A stretch of DNA of 64,000 nucleotides from Ferruginibacter sp. (GTDB lineage: Bacteria > Bacteroidota > Bacteroidia > Chitinophagales > Chitinophagaceae): NCBI GenBank assembly GCA_014379625.1, contig JACMLJ010000012.1:242936-306935 (forward strand), read 5' to 3'. Below the pieces are notes generated by a model. That model ran no database searches and was not told where the DNA came from. It was given only the letters and a program-made list of their open reading frames with translations. Position numbers and translations under genes: made by a program. Shown one piece after another: positions 55,706-64,000 of the stretch (positions are counted from its first letter, which is position 1; each line of letters begins with the position of its first letter).

Positions 55706-57406
55706 TCAGTTGGAAATAACTTCTGGTATCACCTTGCCCACAGAACCATTGGGCATCTGTATTTGCAGCATCGCTGCTATCGTGGCCGCAATATCTGTCA
55801 TGTAAGTTTCCCTGTTAGTTTTGCCCTGCCTTACACTCCATCCAAAAAATAATAAGGGGATATGCGCATCATACGGGTTCCACAAACCGTGTGTGGTTCC
55901 TTTACTGCCCCCATCAAAATATCCTGGTTTAAAGGTAAACAGTATATCACCGCTGCGTTGGGGATTGTAGCCATTGGAAAACATTTTCTTTTGAGGCTCG
56001 GGCAATGAAGCCGCCGCAAGTCCCTCGGTTTCTACCGCGTTTACGATATATGGTTTTTTCTTCAGGATGCCGATAACGGTTTTTGCTATCTCTTTTACCT
56101 CCTTTTGCTGCTTGTTTATTTCATCAGTATTTAGATATACCTGGTAGTTTTGTATGGATAGCACGGCCTTTTTTATTCCATTTTTTTCTTCAATCACCTG
56201 GTTCAGTTCCCTGCTGATTTCAGCATCGTTCACTGTGCCACCAGGTATTTTATGTTCTGCGAGAAAGCCGGGAATATGCGCAACACCATGATCCGCAGTT
56301 AAAAAAGCCAGGTAATTTCCCTTTCCCAATGTGACATCCAAATGGTGTAAAAAATCCGCAATGTCCTTATCCAATCGCAAATAAGCGTCTTCGGCCTCGA
56401 TAGAGTTAGGTCCAAAGCTATGCCCGATATAGTCCGTAGATGAAATACTGATTGCCAAAAAATCCGTGACCTTTCCCGCACCTAACTTTTCATTTGCAAT
56501 GGCGGTTTTTGCAAATTCGAAGGTATATGTTGAGGCATAAGGCGTGTATTTAAACGCTTCGTATTTTTCAACGGCGATCAGCGAGGTTTTGTGGGGGAAA
56601 GTCACTGTTTTCTCTCCCCTGATCGCCGTTTCATAAGGCTGGTCGTCTGCGGAACTCAGATCATATTTATCAATGGGCAACAGTGTATTCCAGTCTTTGC
56701 TCATATACCGGGCAGGTAAATCTCTTGCATTTACCTCGTTTACCCATGCGGGCAATTCGTTCATATAATAGCTGCTGGTGATCCATTTCCCGTTATCATA
56801 CCAGTAAGCCGCGTTGGCACTATGACCTGCAGGCAGTATGGCGCCCCTGTCTTTTAATGCAATGCCAATTACTTTGCTTTTAAAATTATTGCTAAGCCGC
56901 AATTCATCGGTTATGGTAGTGGTCCACATATTCCTTGGACTCATCTTCCCGGCAGTAGAGGTAGTTCCAACTGTTTTCACGGTTGAATCATCGGTGCAAT
57001 AAACATTTGCATTGGCGGTTTTATCAAACCAGTTATTACCCACTATCCCATGTATGGCGGGCACACTGCCCGTGTATACACAGGTATGCCCGGGTGCAGT
57101 ATAAGTGGGCATATAAGGTATCAGCGTATTTTCGCAACTGAAGCCCTGCCCCAGCATACGTTTAAATCCATTTGCACTGTATAATTCATTAAATCGGTAC
57201 AGGTAATCCCAGCGCATTTGATCAATTACAATCCCAACCACTAATTTGGGTTTTTTAGCTGCTTTTTGCTCTGCAGGTTGCAGACTTGCACCAGGTTTAT
57301 TTAGCTTTTTACCTGCTTTGGGAACACTGTTATTATTAGTTTGTGCTATAGAACAAAAAGCCATCAGGCACAGGAAGTGGGTAACCGAAATACGCTTTTT
57401 AATCAT
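55706..57406 (-). CDS. pafA: PafA-type alkaline phosphatase
   Basis: 566-aa secreted phosphomonoesterase of the alkaline phosphatase superfamily. Signal peptide (1-21, CSIA-Q), then metal ligand Asp62 in VIDQMRWD, nucleophile Thr103 in PTYTAPGH, Asn124 in GNNWFD, Lys185 and Arg187 in LKDRGAILPAGH, ADHGVAHIP and THGLWNPYDAHIPLL for the remaining metal ligands. The Thr/Asn/Lys-x-Arg set is that described for PafA of Elizabethkingia, which releases phosphate from organic esters and is less inhibited by phosphate than PhoA. No phosphate-regulated neighbours are visible. Confidence 0.93.
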   Translation of the reverse strand: MIKKRISVTHFLCLMAFCSIAQTNNNSVPKAGKKLNKPGASLQPAEQKAAKKPKLVVGIVIDQMRWDYLYRFNELYSANGFKRMLGQGFSCENTLIPYMPTYTAPGHTCVYTGSVPAIHGIVGNNWFDKTANANVYCTDDSTVKTVGTTSTAGKMSPRNMWTTTITDELRLSNNFKSKVIGIALKDRGAILPAGHSANAAYWYDNGKWITSSYYMNELPAWVNEVNARDLPARYMSKDWNTLLPIDKYDLSSADDQPYETAIRGEKTVTFPHKTSLIAVEKYEAFKYTPYASTYTFEFAKTAIANEKLGAGKVTDFLAISISSTDYIGHSFGPNSIEAEDAYLRLDKDIADFLHHLDVTLGKGNYLAFLTADHGVAHIPGFLAEHKIPGGTVNDAEISRELNQVIEEKNGIKKAVLSIQNYQVYLNTDEINKQQKEVKEIAKTVIGILKKKPYIVNAVETEGLAAASLPEPQKKMFSNGYNPQRSGDILFTFKPGYFDGGSKGTTHGLWNPYDAHIPLLFFGWSVRQGKTNRETYMTDIAATIAAMLQIQMPNGSVGKVIPEVISN

Positions 57407-57421
57407 GAGAATTTATTTTGA

Positions 57422-57429
57422 CAAAGATA
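57422..57429 (-). promoter_or_regulatory. -7 promoter box of pafA
   Basis: Minus-strand TATCTTTG fits TAnnTTTG, 15 bp before the ATG. No clear -33 element. Confidence 0.45.
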
Positions 57430-57791
57430 ACTGTATGCAACCCGGCTTTGCTCATGTGCCCCCGTTACCAGAATGTTATGGATTCTGAATAATGGCTGCC
57501 CGCTGCAATTTGCATTGCCGCGTCAAAAACGCTTACCCGGGTTAGTAGTTGTTTTTGCATAGCCCTTTTAGCAGGGATGGCGGGCTTTTAGGCAGCAATG
57601 TTATGCGTTTTGCTTCCAATGCCTTAATTTTACCACTTTTAATTAAGGAATTTTATTCTGTTTTAAATCTCGGCAACTTCCGCCTGGGTTTAATATACCA
57701 GGAGTTATGGGGTTTCTGTAAAAAGCATATTGCAAAGCCACCCGAAAACTTAAATACCTGTAACAACAAACCATAAAAAATCAACAAAACT
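57430..57791. other. Divergent intergenic region pafA / oxoamine synthase
   Basis: About 360 bp between divergent genes. I see no small gene, repeat or definite box for the plus-strand gene. Confidence 0.45.
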
Positions 57792-59051
57792 ATGATAGAC
57801 GTTTTTGAAAAACTGGTAAAAGATGGCGGGCCGATTGGTCAGCACATGGACAGGGCGCATGGCTATTTTGCATTCCCCAAACTGGAAGGCGAACTGGGGC
57901 CAAGAATGCAATTTCGTGGTAAGGAAATGATTGTTTGGAGCCTGAATAATTATTTGGGATTAGTAAATGACCCCGCTGTGAGAAAAGCAGATACGGCAGC
58001 TGCCGCCAAATATGGAATGGGCAACCCTATGGGCGCAAGGATGATGAGTGGTAATACCGGCATGCATGAAGAACTTGAAAAAGTGATCAGCCAGTTTGTA
58101 AAAAGAGAAGATACGATGTTGTTAAACTTTGGGTACCAGGGTATTATGAGTTGTATCGATGCTTTGGTAAACCGCCGTGATATAATCGTGTACGATGCCC
58201 AGGCCCATGCCTGTATCATTGACGGGATTCGTTTACACATGGGATATACCTATGCTTTTAAACACAACAATATAGAAGATTTTGAAAAGCAAATGCAAAG
58301 GGCCGAAAAGATGGCGGAAAAATCCGGGGGAGGTATTTTAGTGATCACCGAAGGCGTATTTGGAATGGATGGCGAACAGGGGATTTTAAAAGAGATCGTG
58401 GCAACAAAGGAAAAATACGGTTTCAGGTTACTGATCGATGATGCGCATGGATTTGGTTATATGGGCCCAACCGGCGCCGGAACGGATGAAGCGCAGGATT
58501 GCCAGGCAGGTGTGGATCTTTATTTCAGCACATTTGTAAAAAGCATGGGAAGCATTGGCGCTTTTATTAGCGGACCGAGAAATGTACTCAAATACCTGCG
58601 TTATAATACCCGGTCGCAGATATTTGCCAAAAGCCTTCCGTTAATGATCGTGGAAGGAATGCTGAAGCGAATGGAACTGGTAACGGAGATGCCGGAACTA
58701 AGAGAAAAATTGTGGCATAATGTAAACCTCCTGCAAAACGGTTTAAAACAAAGGGGATTTGATATCGGCAATACCAACTCTCCCGTTACACCCATCTATA
58801 TGAAAGGTGATGTGCCGGAAGCTACCCAAATGGTGGTTGACCTGCGGGAGAATTACCGTATTTTCTGCTCCATAGTAGTTTACCCCATTATACCAAAAGG
58901 AGATATTATTTACAGGCTGATACCCACTGCAGCACATAGTGAAGAAGATATCAATTTTACCCTGGATGCATTTGAAGCTACCAAAAAGAAACTCGATGCA
59001 GGGGATTATAAAGCTGTAGATATACCGGATATGGCAGATGTGCTGGCATAA
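57792..59051 (+). CDS. Alpha-oxoamine synthase (serine palmitoyltransferase / cysteate acyltransferase type)
   Basis: 419-aa cytoplasmic PLP enzyme of the alpha-oxoamine synthase family, which condenses an amino acid with an acyl thioester and releases CO2. Seen: SLNNYLGL near the N-terminus, GARMMSGNTGMHEELE, DAQAHACIIDG (PLP-stacking His), IDDAHGFGYMGPTGAGTDE (Asp217, His219) and the Schiff-base Lys250 in STFVKSMGSIGAF. Family members make 8-amino-7-oxononanoate, 2-amino-3-ketobutyrate, 3-ketosphinganine or the sulfonolipid precursor. In Bacteroidota the long-chain lipid options are likely, but residues deciding the substrate cannot be read safely. Single gene with its own terminator. Confidence 0.88.
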   Translation: MIDVFEKLVKDGGPIGQHMDRAHGYFAFPKLEGELGPRMQFRGKEMIVWSLNNYLGLVNDPAVRKADTAAAAKYGMGNPMGARMMSGNTGMHEELEKVISQFVKREDTMLLNFGYQGIMSCIDALVNRRDIIVYDAQAHACIIDGIRLHMGYTYAFKHNNIEDFEKQMQRAEKMAEKSGGGILVITEGVFGMDGEQGILKEIVATKEKYGFRLLIDDAHGFGYMGPTGAGTDEAQDCQAGVDLYFSTFVKSMGSIGAFISGPRNVLKYLRYNTRSQIFAKSLPLMIVEGMLKRMELVTEMPELREKLWHNVNLLQNGLKQRGFDIGNTNSPVTPIYMKGDVPEATQMVVDLRENYRIFCSIVVYPIIPKGDIIYRLIPTAAHSEEDINFTLDAFEATKKKLDAGDYKAVDIPDMADVLA

Positions 59052-59082
59052 ACCGGCGTACACAATATCTTATTTTACTATA

Positions 59083-59110
59083 AAATCCCTCATTATTGAA
59101 GGGATTTTTT
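59083..59110 (+). terminator. Intrinsic terminator of the oxoamine synthase gene
   Basis: AAATCCCT / AGGGATTT stem with a 9-nt loop, running into TTTTTT, 32 bp after the stop codon. A textbook rho-independent signal. Confidence 0.88.
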
Positions 59111-59281
59111 GATTTATGTATGCATAACGGCGAAAAAAACCGGCAGCAAGTTCTCCCTTTTTTGATGCAGTGCCGCGCCCTGGCATTGAGCCATTTTCAA
59201 ATCTTCTCATTTTCACATTTGAAATTCAGGCTTTGTCCTTCAGTTGTATCCATCCAATCGAAAAATTCAGGAATTCATGAA

Positions 59282-61006
59282 TTAAAATACCGAAGCCAAA
59301 GGCTTAACATCTGCATCCTTAAATGCTTTAATATAGCCGGTCTTAAATTTTGCGGCAACAGTTATTTTATTTTGTGCCAGCAGGCTATTGTACATTCCAA
59401 GCAACGACCACCCATTACCGGGGTTGGCAATAAGGTCTTCCCTGTACACATCTTCCGCCTCTTTGGGCCTGTTCATTTGTAAAAGAACAGCGCCGAGGTA
59501 TTGCCTTGCGGGAATAAGCCATTCCTGCGGTTCCCTGTAAATAAGTTCATCTTCTTCTGCAACAGCCTGCCTCAGTGCCGCTACTGCTTCGCTGCCCCTT
59601 CCTTCTGCATTCAACAGTTCGCCTTTTAATATCCCTGCAGCAATCCCTGCGCATTGTACAGGTTTATTAAATGGCATTTCGCGAACGGCCAACAGGCTGT
59701 CATTCATATTTAGCTCAATATTTTTTAAACACAGGTTAGCTGCTTTAAGGTTTTTACTATGAACATGCGCCAATCCCCTGGCAAAATCATCCAGCACAAG
59801 GGCATATTTCCATTTGGCATCCGGCGCCGGAGATTGTACTATTTGCTGCCATCTTCCCAATCTTACCCAGGCAATAACAGGCATCATGTAGATGTACTGG
59901 GAATAGGCATCTTTTTCAATATCCGGTCTTAAGTCGAGCAGCCTGTTCCTGGCACGCATATATACGGGCATACCCTTGCTATACATGCCGGCATTCATTG
60001 CACAATAAGACTGCACGGCATAGATATGGAGGATCGTATTTTTTCCTATGCCTAAGTGCGGGGCTATTGAGTCTACCTGGTTATTTGCCGTATTGGCTTC
60101 TTCATTTACATTTACCCCTTTGGTGAAAAGGCCGTTGCGCTGGTACATGTGCGTGGCCATGTGCACCATATGGCCCACACCGGGGAGTACATCTTTAAGC
60201 ACATTGGCACTGTGCAGGGCAAGTTCGGGGTGTTTGGAGGCTTCGGTTACATGAATATAATAATGAAGCGCCGCTGGATGAAAAGAATTTCTTTTCAGGA
60301 TTTCTTCGCATAGTGTTACCAGTTCAGTGGTCCATGGTTTTGGCTTGCCATTGTTGTTCCAAAAATCCCATTTGTGTGCAAGCATTACCGCGTCAACATA
60401 CAAGGCTTTAATATCGTCATCAGTGTTATATTGTTTCGTTAACAAAAACATGGCACTGGCATAATTGCTGTCTAACTTGCTGCGGTCGGCATTGGTGGTA
60501 TCAGTTGAATATCTTTGCTGCATGGCCATTATCAACCCCTTCTCTTTTTCATTTGCGCCTGGCATATAGCTGTTCATTAACTTTAATACAGCCGGTACCC
60601 CCTTTTTCATTTTATAGTAATACATGTTATAATAAGGCCCCATCGAAAGTGCCTGTCCCCAGTAAGCCATGGCACAGGTGGGATCGAACCGTGCAGCTTC
60701 CTTAAAGGAGGCAAGTGCCTCCCTGAAATGGTAACTGTAATAAAAATTAATGCCCTGGTTGAAGTACAATTGAGTGCTGTCATTACTGGTAGAAATAGTA
60801 TAACCATGATGGCCCCATCCGGGCAGTACCGGGATGAATTTTCCGTTGTCACCTGTTGTCAGTTCCAATGCCGACGGGCCGCAGCTTATAATATCCTGTT
60901 TTTCCCACTGCCCCTTTTTTACCGGATTCTTATTAAAAGCTTTATTAGCGCCGACTATTACCAATACAATAACCAATAGCAATGCTGTAAAAAATATACT
61001 TTTCAT
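59282..61006 (-). CDS. Membrane-anchored TPR protein
   Basis: 574 aa with an N-terminal signal or anchor helix (about 5-20, FFTALLLVIVLVIVG). TPR-type helix pairs include YHFREALASFKEAARFDPTCAMAYWGQAL and a C-terminal set (NRPKEAEDVYREDLIANPGNGWSLLGMYNSLLAQ). A central segment has HVTEASKHPELAL and MVHMATHMYQRNGLF, a His-rich stretch conserved in related exported TPR proteins of unknown role. Probably periplasmic protein-protein interaction. No partner is apparent; neighbours are a lipid-type enzyme and a peptide ligase. Confidence 0.85.
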   Translation of the reverse strand: MKSIFFTALLLVIVLVIVGANKAFNKNPVKKGQWEKQDIISCGPSALELTTGDNGKFIPVLPGWGHHGYTISTSNDSTQLYFNQGINFYYSYHFREALASFKEAARFDPTCAMAYWGQALSMGPYYNMYYYKMKKGVPAVLKLMNSYMPGANEKEKGLIMAMQQRYSTDTTNADRSKLDSNYASAMFLLTKQYNTDDDIKALYVDAVMLAHKWDFWNNNGKPKPWTTELVTLCEEILKRNSFHPAALHYYIHVTEASKHPELALHSANVLKDVLPGVGHMVHMATHMYQRNGLFTKGVNVNEEANTANNQVDSIAPHLGIGKNTILHIYAVQSYCAMNAGMYSKGMPVYMRARNRLLDLRPDIEKDAYSQYIYMMPVIAWVRLGRWQQIVQSPAPDAKWKYALVLDDFARGLAHVHSKNLKAANLCLKNIELNMNDSLLAVREMPFNKPVQCAGIAAGILKGELLNAEGRGSEAVAALRQAVAEEDELIYREPQEWLIPARQYLGAVLLQMNRPKEAEDVYREDLIANPGNGWSLLGMYNSLLAQNKITVAAKFKTGYIKAFKDADVKPLASVF

Positions 61007-61284
61007 AGCCCTTCAATTGAAGAATGAAGATAAAAATATTTTGCAGGAAATGCAAACAGGAAGCTGCCCATTTAACCACCGGAAAGTTTTCAAAGGACAT
61101 ACAAAAGCAAGGAAAGCATCAGGGGAATAATACCAACGATTTCTTAACCGGGTATTTCTTTCTGCCCCGCATTCGCCGGATTGATAAGAATAATGAACAT
61201 AGAATTTTGCAGGGATAAGACAATCCGGCTATGATGGTCATCCTTTAAAATACCTGCATCAGCCGGGAAAAGTTGATGTGGTTT

Positions 61285-62865
61285 TTATTTTGCCGCAGTT
61301 TCAGCATCCAGTACTTCAATCGTTTTGTTATAATACAAATACGCTTCTTCAGGAGATTCGCCAATACAAACTATGCCCATTTTACCAAATTGCGACAGGG
61401 CGCCAATCATGTGAAACATTACCCCCTTTTGTGTGGCCCCGTCGTAATGCAATCCATGAAACATGGCAATATCAATCAGGTCCTGCGGCGCGAGGCCCTT
61501 GTATGCATCGTTTTGTAAATTATCCGATGCAAAATAATACCGGTGTTGATTATTAGGCGTTTCAAACAAGCCGCTTGCTTCATCATAATGGCCATCGGTT
61601 AAAAACTGCAGCATTAAAAAAGGATGCGTAGTTCCCCCTTTACGCAGGTTTATTTCAATGGCATAATGTTTCCAGGCATCGTTCTCTTTTACAGAAACAA
61701 AATCAATACTGAACCGGCCCAAAACTCCCTCTTTCTTTAATTCTTCAGCAATCAGTTTTCCCAATGCACCTAATTCGGCCCTGTACGATTCATCAGCCGG
61801 GAAATGCGCCCCAACAAAAACCTGCCCGCTCTCACCACTCAATACCTGGTCGTGGGTTGAAATTACATCTACTTCCCCTAACGGATTGATCCTGCATTGA
61901 ACAGAAGGCGAAACTTTTACATCTCCTTCGATAAATGCCTCCACTATCCCTTCCATTAACCTGAATTTCTCCAAAAAAACTTCAAAACTCAATTCTTTGG
62001 CTACGGGTATAATTTCTTTATACAGGTTATGATGGATCCAGTTAAACAATTCTCTTTTGTCCGTAAGATCAGGGTATTTTAAAATTGCGTTGCCATCGCC
62101 TGAAAAACCATCATTCAATTTTATTACTGCCTTTTTTAACAGCGGGTACATGTCTTTTAAGGCCGCTACCGAATGAACAATATCGTCATAGGATTTTAAA
62201 TCTTCTGCACCGGGTGGCATCGGTACACCAGCTTTCATAAAAAACCTCCTGCTGCCGCTTTTTGTACCACAATACATGAAGGAAGGGTCACAACCGTAAA
62301 TTGGAATGCCTAATTTTACCGCCAAACTTCTTTCGTAACAGGTGGAATTAAAGCAGGCAATATGTGCTACATGACCGGAAGGAATATGTTGTTTTATGCG
62401 CTCTAAGAGGCGGGGCCGTTGCAAAATCTTTTGGGTAAGTGAAGTCGCCGATGCGTCATAACAACTGAGCAATGTTAATCTTTCCCTTGCATGATAACCG
62501 GTAATGCCCGGCAATAAATGCAGGTAATAATCAATAATAACCGGGTCAATTGGCATACTGCTTACATATATTACATGGGCACGGGGCATTCTCAGTAACA
62601 TGAGCATACACAACAATCTCTCTTCGTAATGCAGGGCGCCTTTTACTTTTGCCAGCACTTCCTGGTCGAGCGTAAGGCTTGGTATTACAACAATTGTTTT
62701 GTGTGCAAGGTTATCCGGAAAAAATGATTCAAACTGGTTGGCAAACCCCTGCTGTATCTTTTCAAATTGCTGCAACTCTTCTGCCGAACCTGGCCCCGGC
62801 CCGCCACTGGTGCAATAATTAAATAAAACCTGCCCCGGGGGTGATCCTGGTTTGCTCATTTTCAT
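61285..62865 (-). CDS. PGM1-like ATP-grasp peptide ligase
   Basis: 526-aa cytoplasmic ATP-grasp enzyme resembling the peptide ligase PGM1 of pheganomycin biosynthesis. A pre-ATP-grasp domain (about 1-215; YEERLLCMLMLLRMPRAHVIYVSS) is followed by the ATP-grasp fold (about 215-430; GTKSGSRRFFMKAGVPMPPG, KLNDGFSGDGNAI, VEAFIEGDVKVSPSVQ, GRFSIDFVSV, EINLRKGGTTHPFL with metal-binding Glu/Asn) and the PGM1-type C-terminal domain (MIGALSQFGKMGIVCIGESPEEA). It should form an amide bond using ATP. No precursor peptide, amino-acid biosynthesis or export gene is adjacent, so product and substrates are unknown. Confidence 0.88.
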   Translation of the reverse strand: MKMSKPGSPPGQVLFNYCTSGGPGPGSAEELQQFEKIQQGFANQFESFFPDNLAHKTIVVIPSLTLDQEVLAKVKGALHYEERLLCMLMLLRMPRAHVIYVSSMPIDPVIIDYYLHLLPGITGYHARERLTLLSCYDASATSLTQKILQRPRLLERIKQHIPSGHVAHIACFNSTCYERSLAVKLGIPIYGCDPSFMYCGTKSGSRRFFMKAGVPMPPGAEDLKSYDDIVHSVAALKDMYPLLKKAVIKLNDGFSGDGNAILKYPDLTDKRELFNWIHHNLYKEIIPVAKELSFEVFLEKFRLMEGIVEAFIEGDVKVSPSVQCRINPLGEVDVISTHDQVLSGESGQVFVGAHFPADESYRAELGALGKLIAEELKKEGVLGRFSIDFVSVKENDAWKHYAIEINLRKGGTTHPFLMLQFLTDGHYDEASGLFETPNNQHRYYFASDNLQNDAYKGLAPQDLIDIAMFHGLHYDGATQKGVMFHMIGALSQFGKMGIVCIGESPEEAYLYYNKTIEVLDAETAAK

Positions 62866-63396
62866 ACCTGTAAAATTAATATAACCACAAGATGGTTAAA
62901 AATGCATAAGGTTAAACTGAGATTCGTCATAGCAATAGTAGAGTCATATCATCTTTTATTTTCGTGGTTGAAACCCGGCGGCCTTTTTTCGAATGACTAC
63001 AACCTGTTTTAAAACAAATCTCCCAGTATAAATCAAAAAAACAAAATCGCAATAACTAATTAAATTTTGAGTGGCCTTTTTTTTACTGAAGTTCACCGAA
63101 AATACCACCCATTGCTAAAATAAATTAAATAAAACGCTATGAAAAACTTTTTTTAATTGCAGGATTACAGGTTATTTATACTGGTATCATTCAAAAATAA
63201 CGGTCGCATTGACTTCAGCCTTTAAAAAAAACGGTGTGAAAAAATATACTGCTGTACGGCTAAATGCCTGAATCGCCTGTCCGGCCTGCATGATCTCACC
63301 CAACCCGTTTCCAAAAGGAGCGGTCAAAACTCTTAATAGTTGAAGCTATTAGCTATAGCCCATTATTTTTTACCGGGCAAAAGTGACGTCAAACCA
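62866..63396. other. Gene-free stretch before the protease
   Basis: 531 bp, AT-rich and without a gene, repeat or firm terminator. It contains the upstream region of the peptide ligase on one side and the 3' side of the protease on the other. Confidence 0.5.
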
Positions 63397-64000
63397 TTAT
63401 TTTTTATATTCAAAAGCGAGGCTTACTGCATTGAATGCATTAACAATTCCACCGCCTGTGCAGAGTTTATCCAGGTAAACTTTTTCTTTTGTGCCGGGTT
63501 GCAATGTTTGGGTAACCGGAACTGTGACAGTTTGTTCCAAAATTTTTTTAATATCGGTCGCATCCAGTTGCGGAAAATAACTTCGCAGCAATACCGCTAC
63601 CCCACTTACTACCGGTGCAGCCATACTTGTCCCGTCCCACGACATATATTTGTTACCACCCGGGATAGTAGAATAAATGGCCACACCCGGTGCAAAGAGG
63701 TTCACCAGTTTTGCTCCATAATTACTAAACGGTGCTACCATGCCACCAGCATCGCTTGCACCTACCGTTATCCAGTTGGGTGCCATGGTATCCGTAAGCA
63801 GATATTTAGGATTGGGGAAGTTATCAAAAGCATCAATATTTCTTTTGCTGTTGCCCGCCGCCTGCACCAGCAGCACATCTTTGGCAACTGCGTATTTTAC
63901 CGCATCATCAATCATTTTTTTATCCGGGCTAAGGCTTTTCCCAAAACTCATATTGATCACTTTGGCCCCGTTATCAACCGCATAGCGGATACCCGAAGCA
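63397..64000 (-). CDS. Subtilisin-family (S8) serine protease, 3' part only
   Basis: The reading frame is open to the window edge, so the 5' part with catalytic Asp and His is outside. The visible ~200 residues carry AVDNGAKVINMSFGKSLS, the oxyanion-hole Asn in LLVQAAGNS, and the catalytic serine in WDGTSMAAPVVSGVAVLL. It ends shortly after the catalytic domain with no type IX sorting domain, so export would depend on an unseen N-terminal signal. Probably a secreted or periplasmic peptidase. Confidence 0.92.
   Translation of the reverse strand, partial: ASGIRYAVDNGAKVINMSFGKSLSPDKKMIDDAVKYAVAKDVLLVQAAGNSKRNIDAFDNFPNPKYLLTDTMAPNWITVGASDAGGMVAPFSNYGAKLVNLFAPGVAIYSTIPGGNKYMSWDGTSMAAPVVSGVAVLLRSYFPQLDATDIKKILEQTVTVPVTQTLQPGTKEKVYLDKLCTGGGIVNAFNAVSLAFEYKK

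Noticed and set aside
1..64000. tRNA, rRNA, integrase or IS element
   Set aside because: No cloverleaf with CCA end, rRNA block, DDE transposase or integrase motif was seen on either strand.

Overview
The window comes from the chromosome of a Bacteroidota bacterium, most likely of the Chitinophagaceae type. The evidence is: type IX secretion (T9SS) proteins of the PorP/SprF and PorE kinds, two giant secreted proteins ending in gliding-motility-type (type B) sorting domains, LytS/LytTR two-component genes, propeller-type 'hybrid-like' sensors, a PafA-type phosphatase, and Bacteroidota-style TAnnTTTG promoter boxes. Base composition is moderate. I see no tRNA, rRNA, integrase, IS transposase, cas gene or phage gene.

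Region 1 (1-2.8 kb): a sigma-54 activator/response regulator overlaps its histidine kinase. Region 2 (2.9-27.7 kb, all minus strand) is a T9SS adhesin locus. One apparent operon reads 2584-aa adhesin, SprF-like protein, PorE-like periplasmic OmpA protein, second SprF-like protein. Upstream of it is a second giant, a 4010-aa mosaic with its own intrinsic terminator. Region 3 (28.5-32.9 kb) is carbon metabolism: glycerate 2-kinase, a C4-dicarboxylate symporter and mannonate dehydratase.

Region 4 (33-51 kb) is the most interesting part. A module made of one ~1015-aa propeller sensor (plus strand) facing a tandem, 4-bp-overlapping pair of LytS-type kinases (minus strand) occurs twice (33.0-38.4 and 44.4-51.0 kb). 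Only the second copy keeps a LytTR response regulator. Both propeller sensors look like pseudokinases, and one LytS paralogue has a damaged ATP-binding domain. Direct repeats resembling LytTR binding sites (ACAATTCAT, spaced 20-21 bp) lie about 80 bp upstream of four minus-strand transcription units: the LytTR gene itself, LytS pair 2, a glycosyltransferase, and a small membrane protein/coiled-coil pair. This looks like a compact local regulon. A cytochrome c lipoprotein, an NmrA-like reductase and a DoxX-like protein lie between the two modules.

Region 5 (51-64 kb) holds a DUF1772-like membrane protein, two small secreted proteins of unknown role, an OmpA-family protein, a PafA-type phosphatase, an alpha-oxoamine synthase (serine palmitoyl-/cysteate acyl-transferase type), a TPR protein, a PGM1-like ATP-grasp peptide ligase and the 3' end of a subtilisin-family protease that runs off the window.

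At least three families of short palindromic, REP-like repeats are scattered between genes (32.8, 36.1, 38.4, 53.6-53.8, 55.3-55.6 kb), plus a nested inverted repeat at 43.7 kb.
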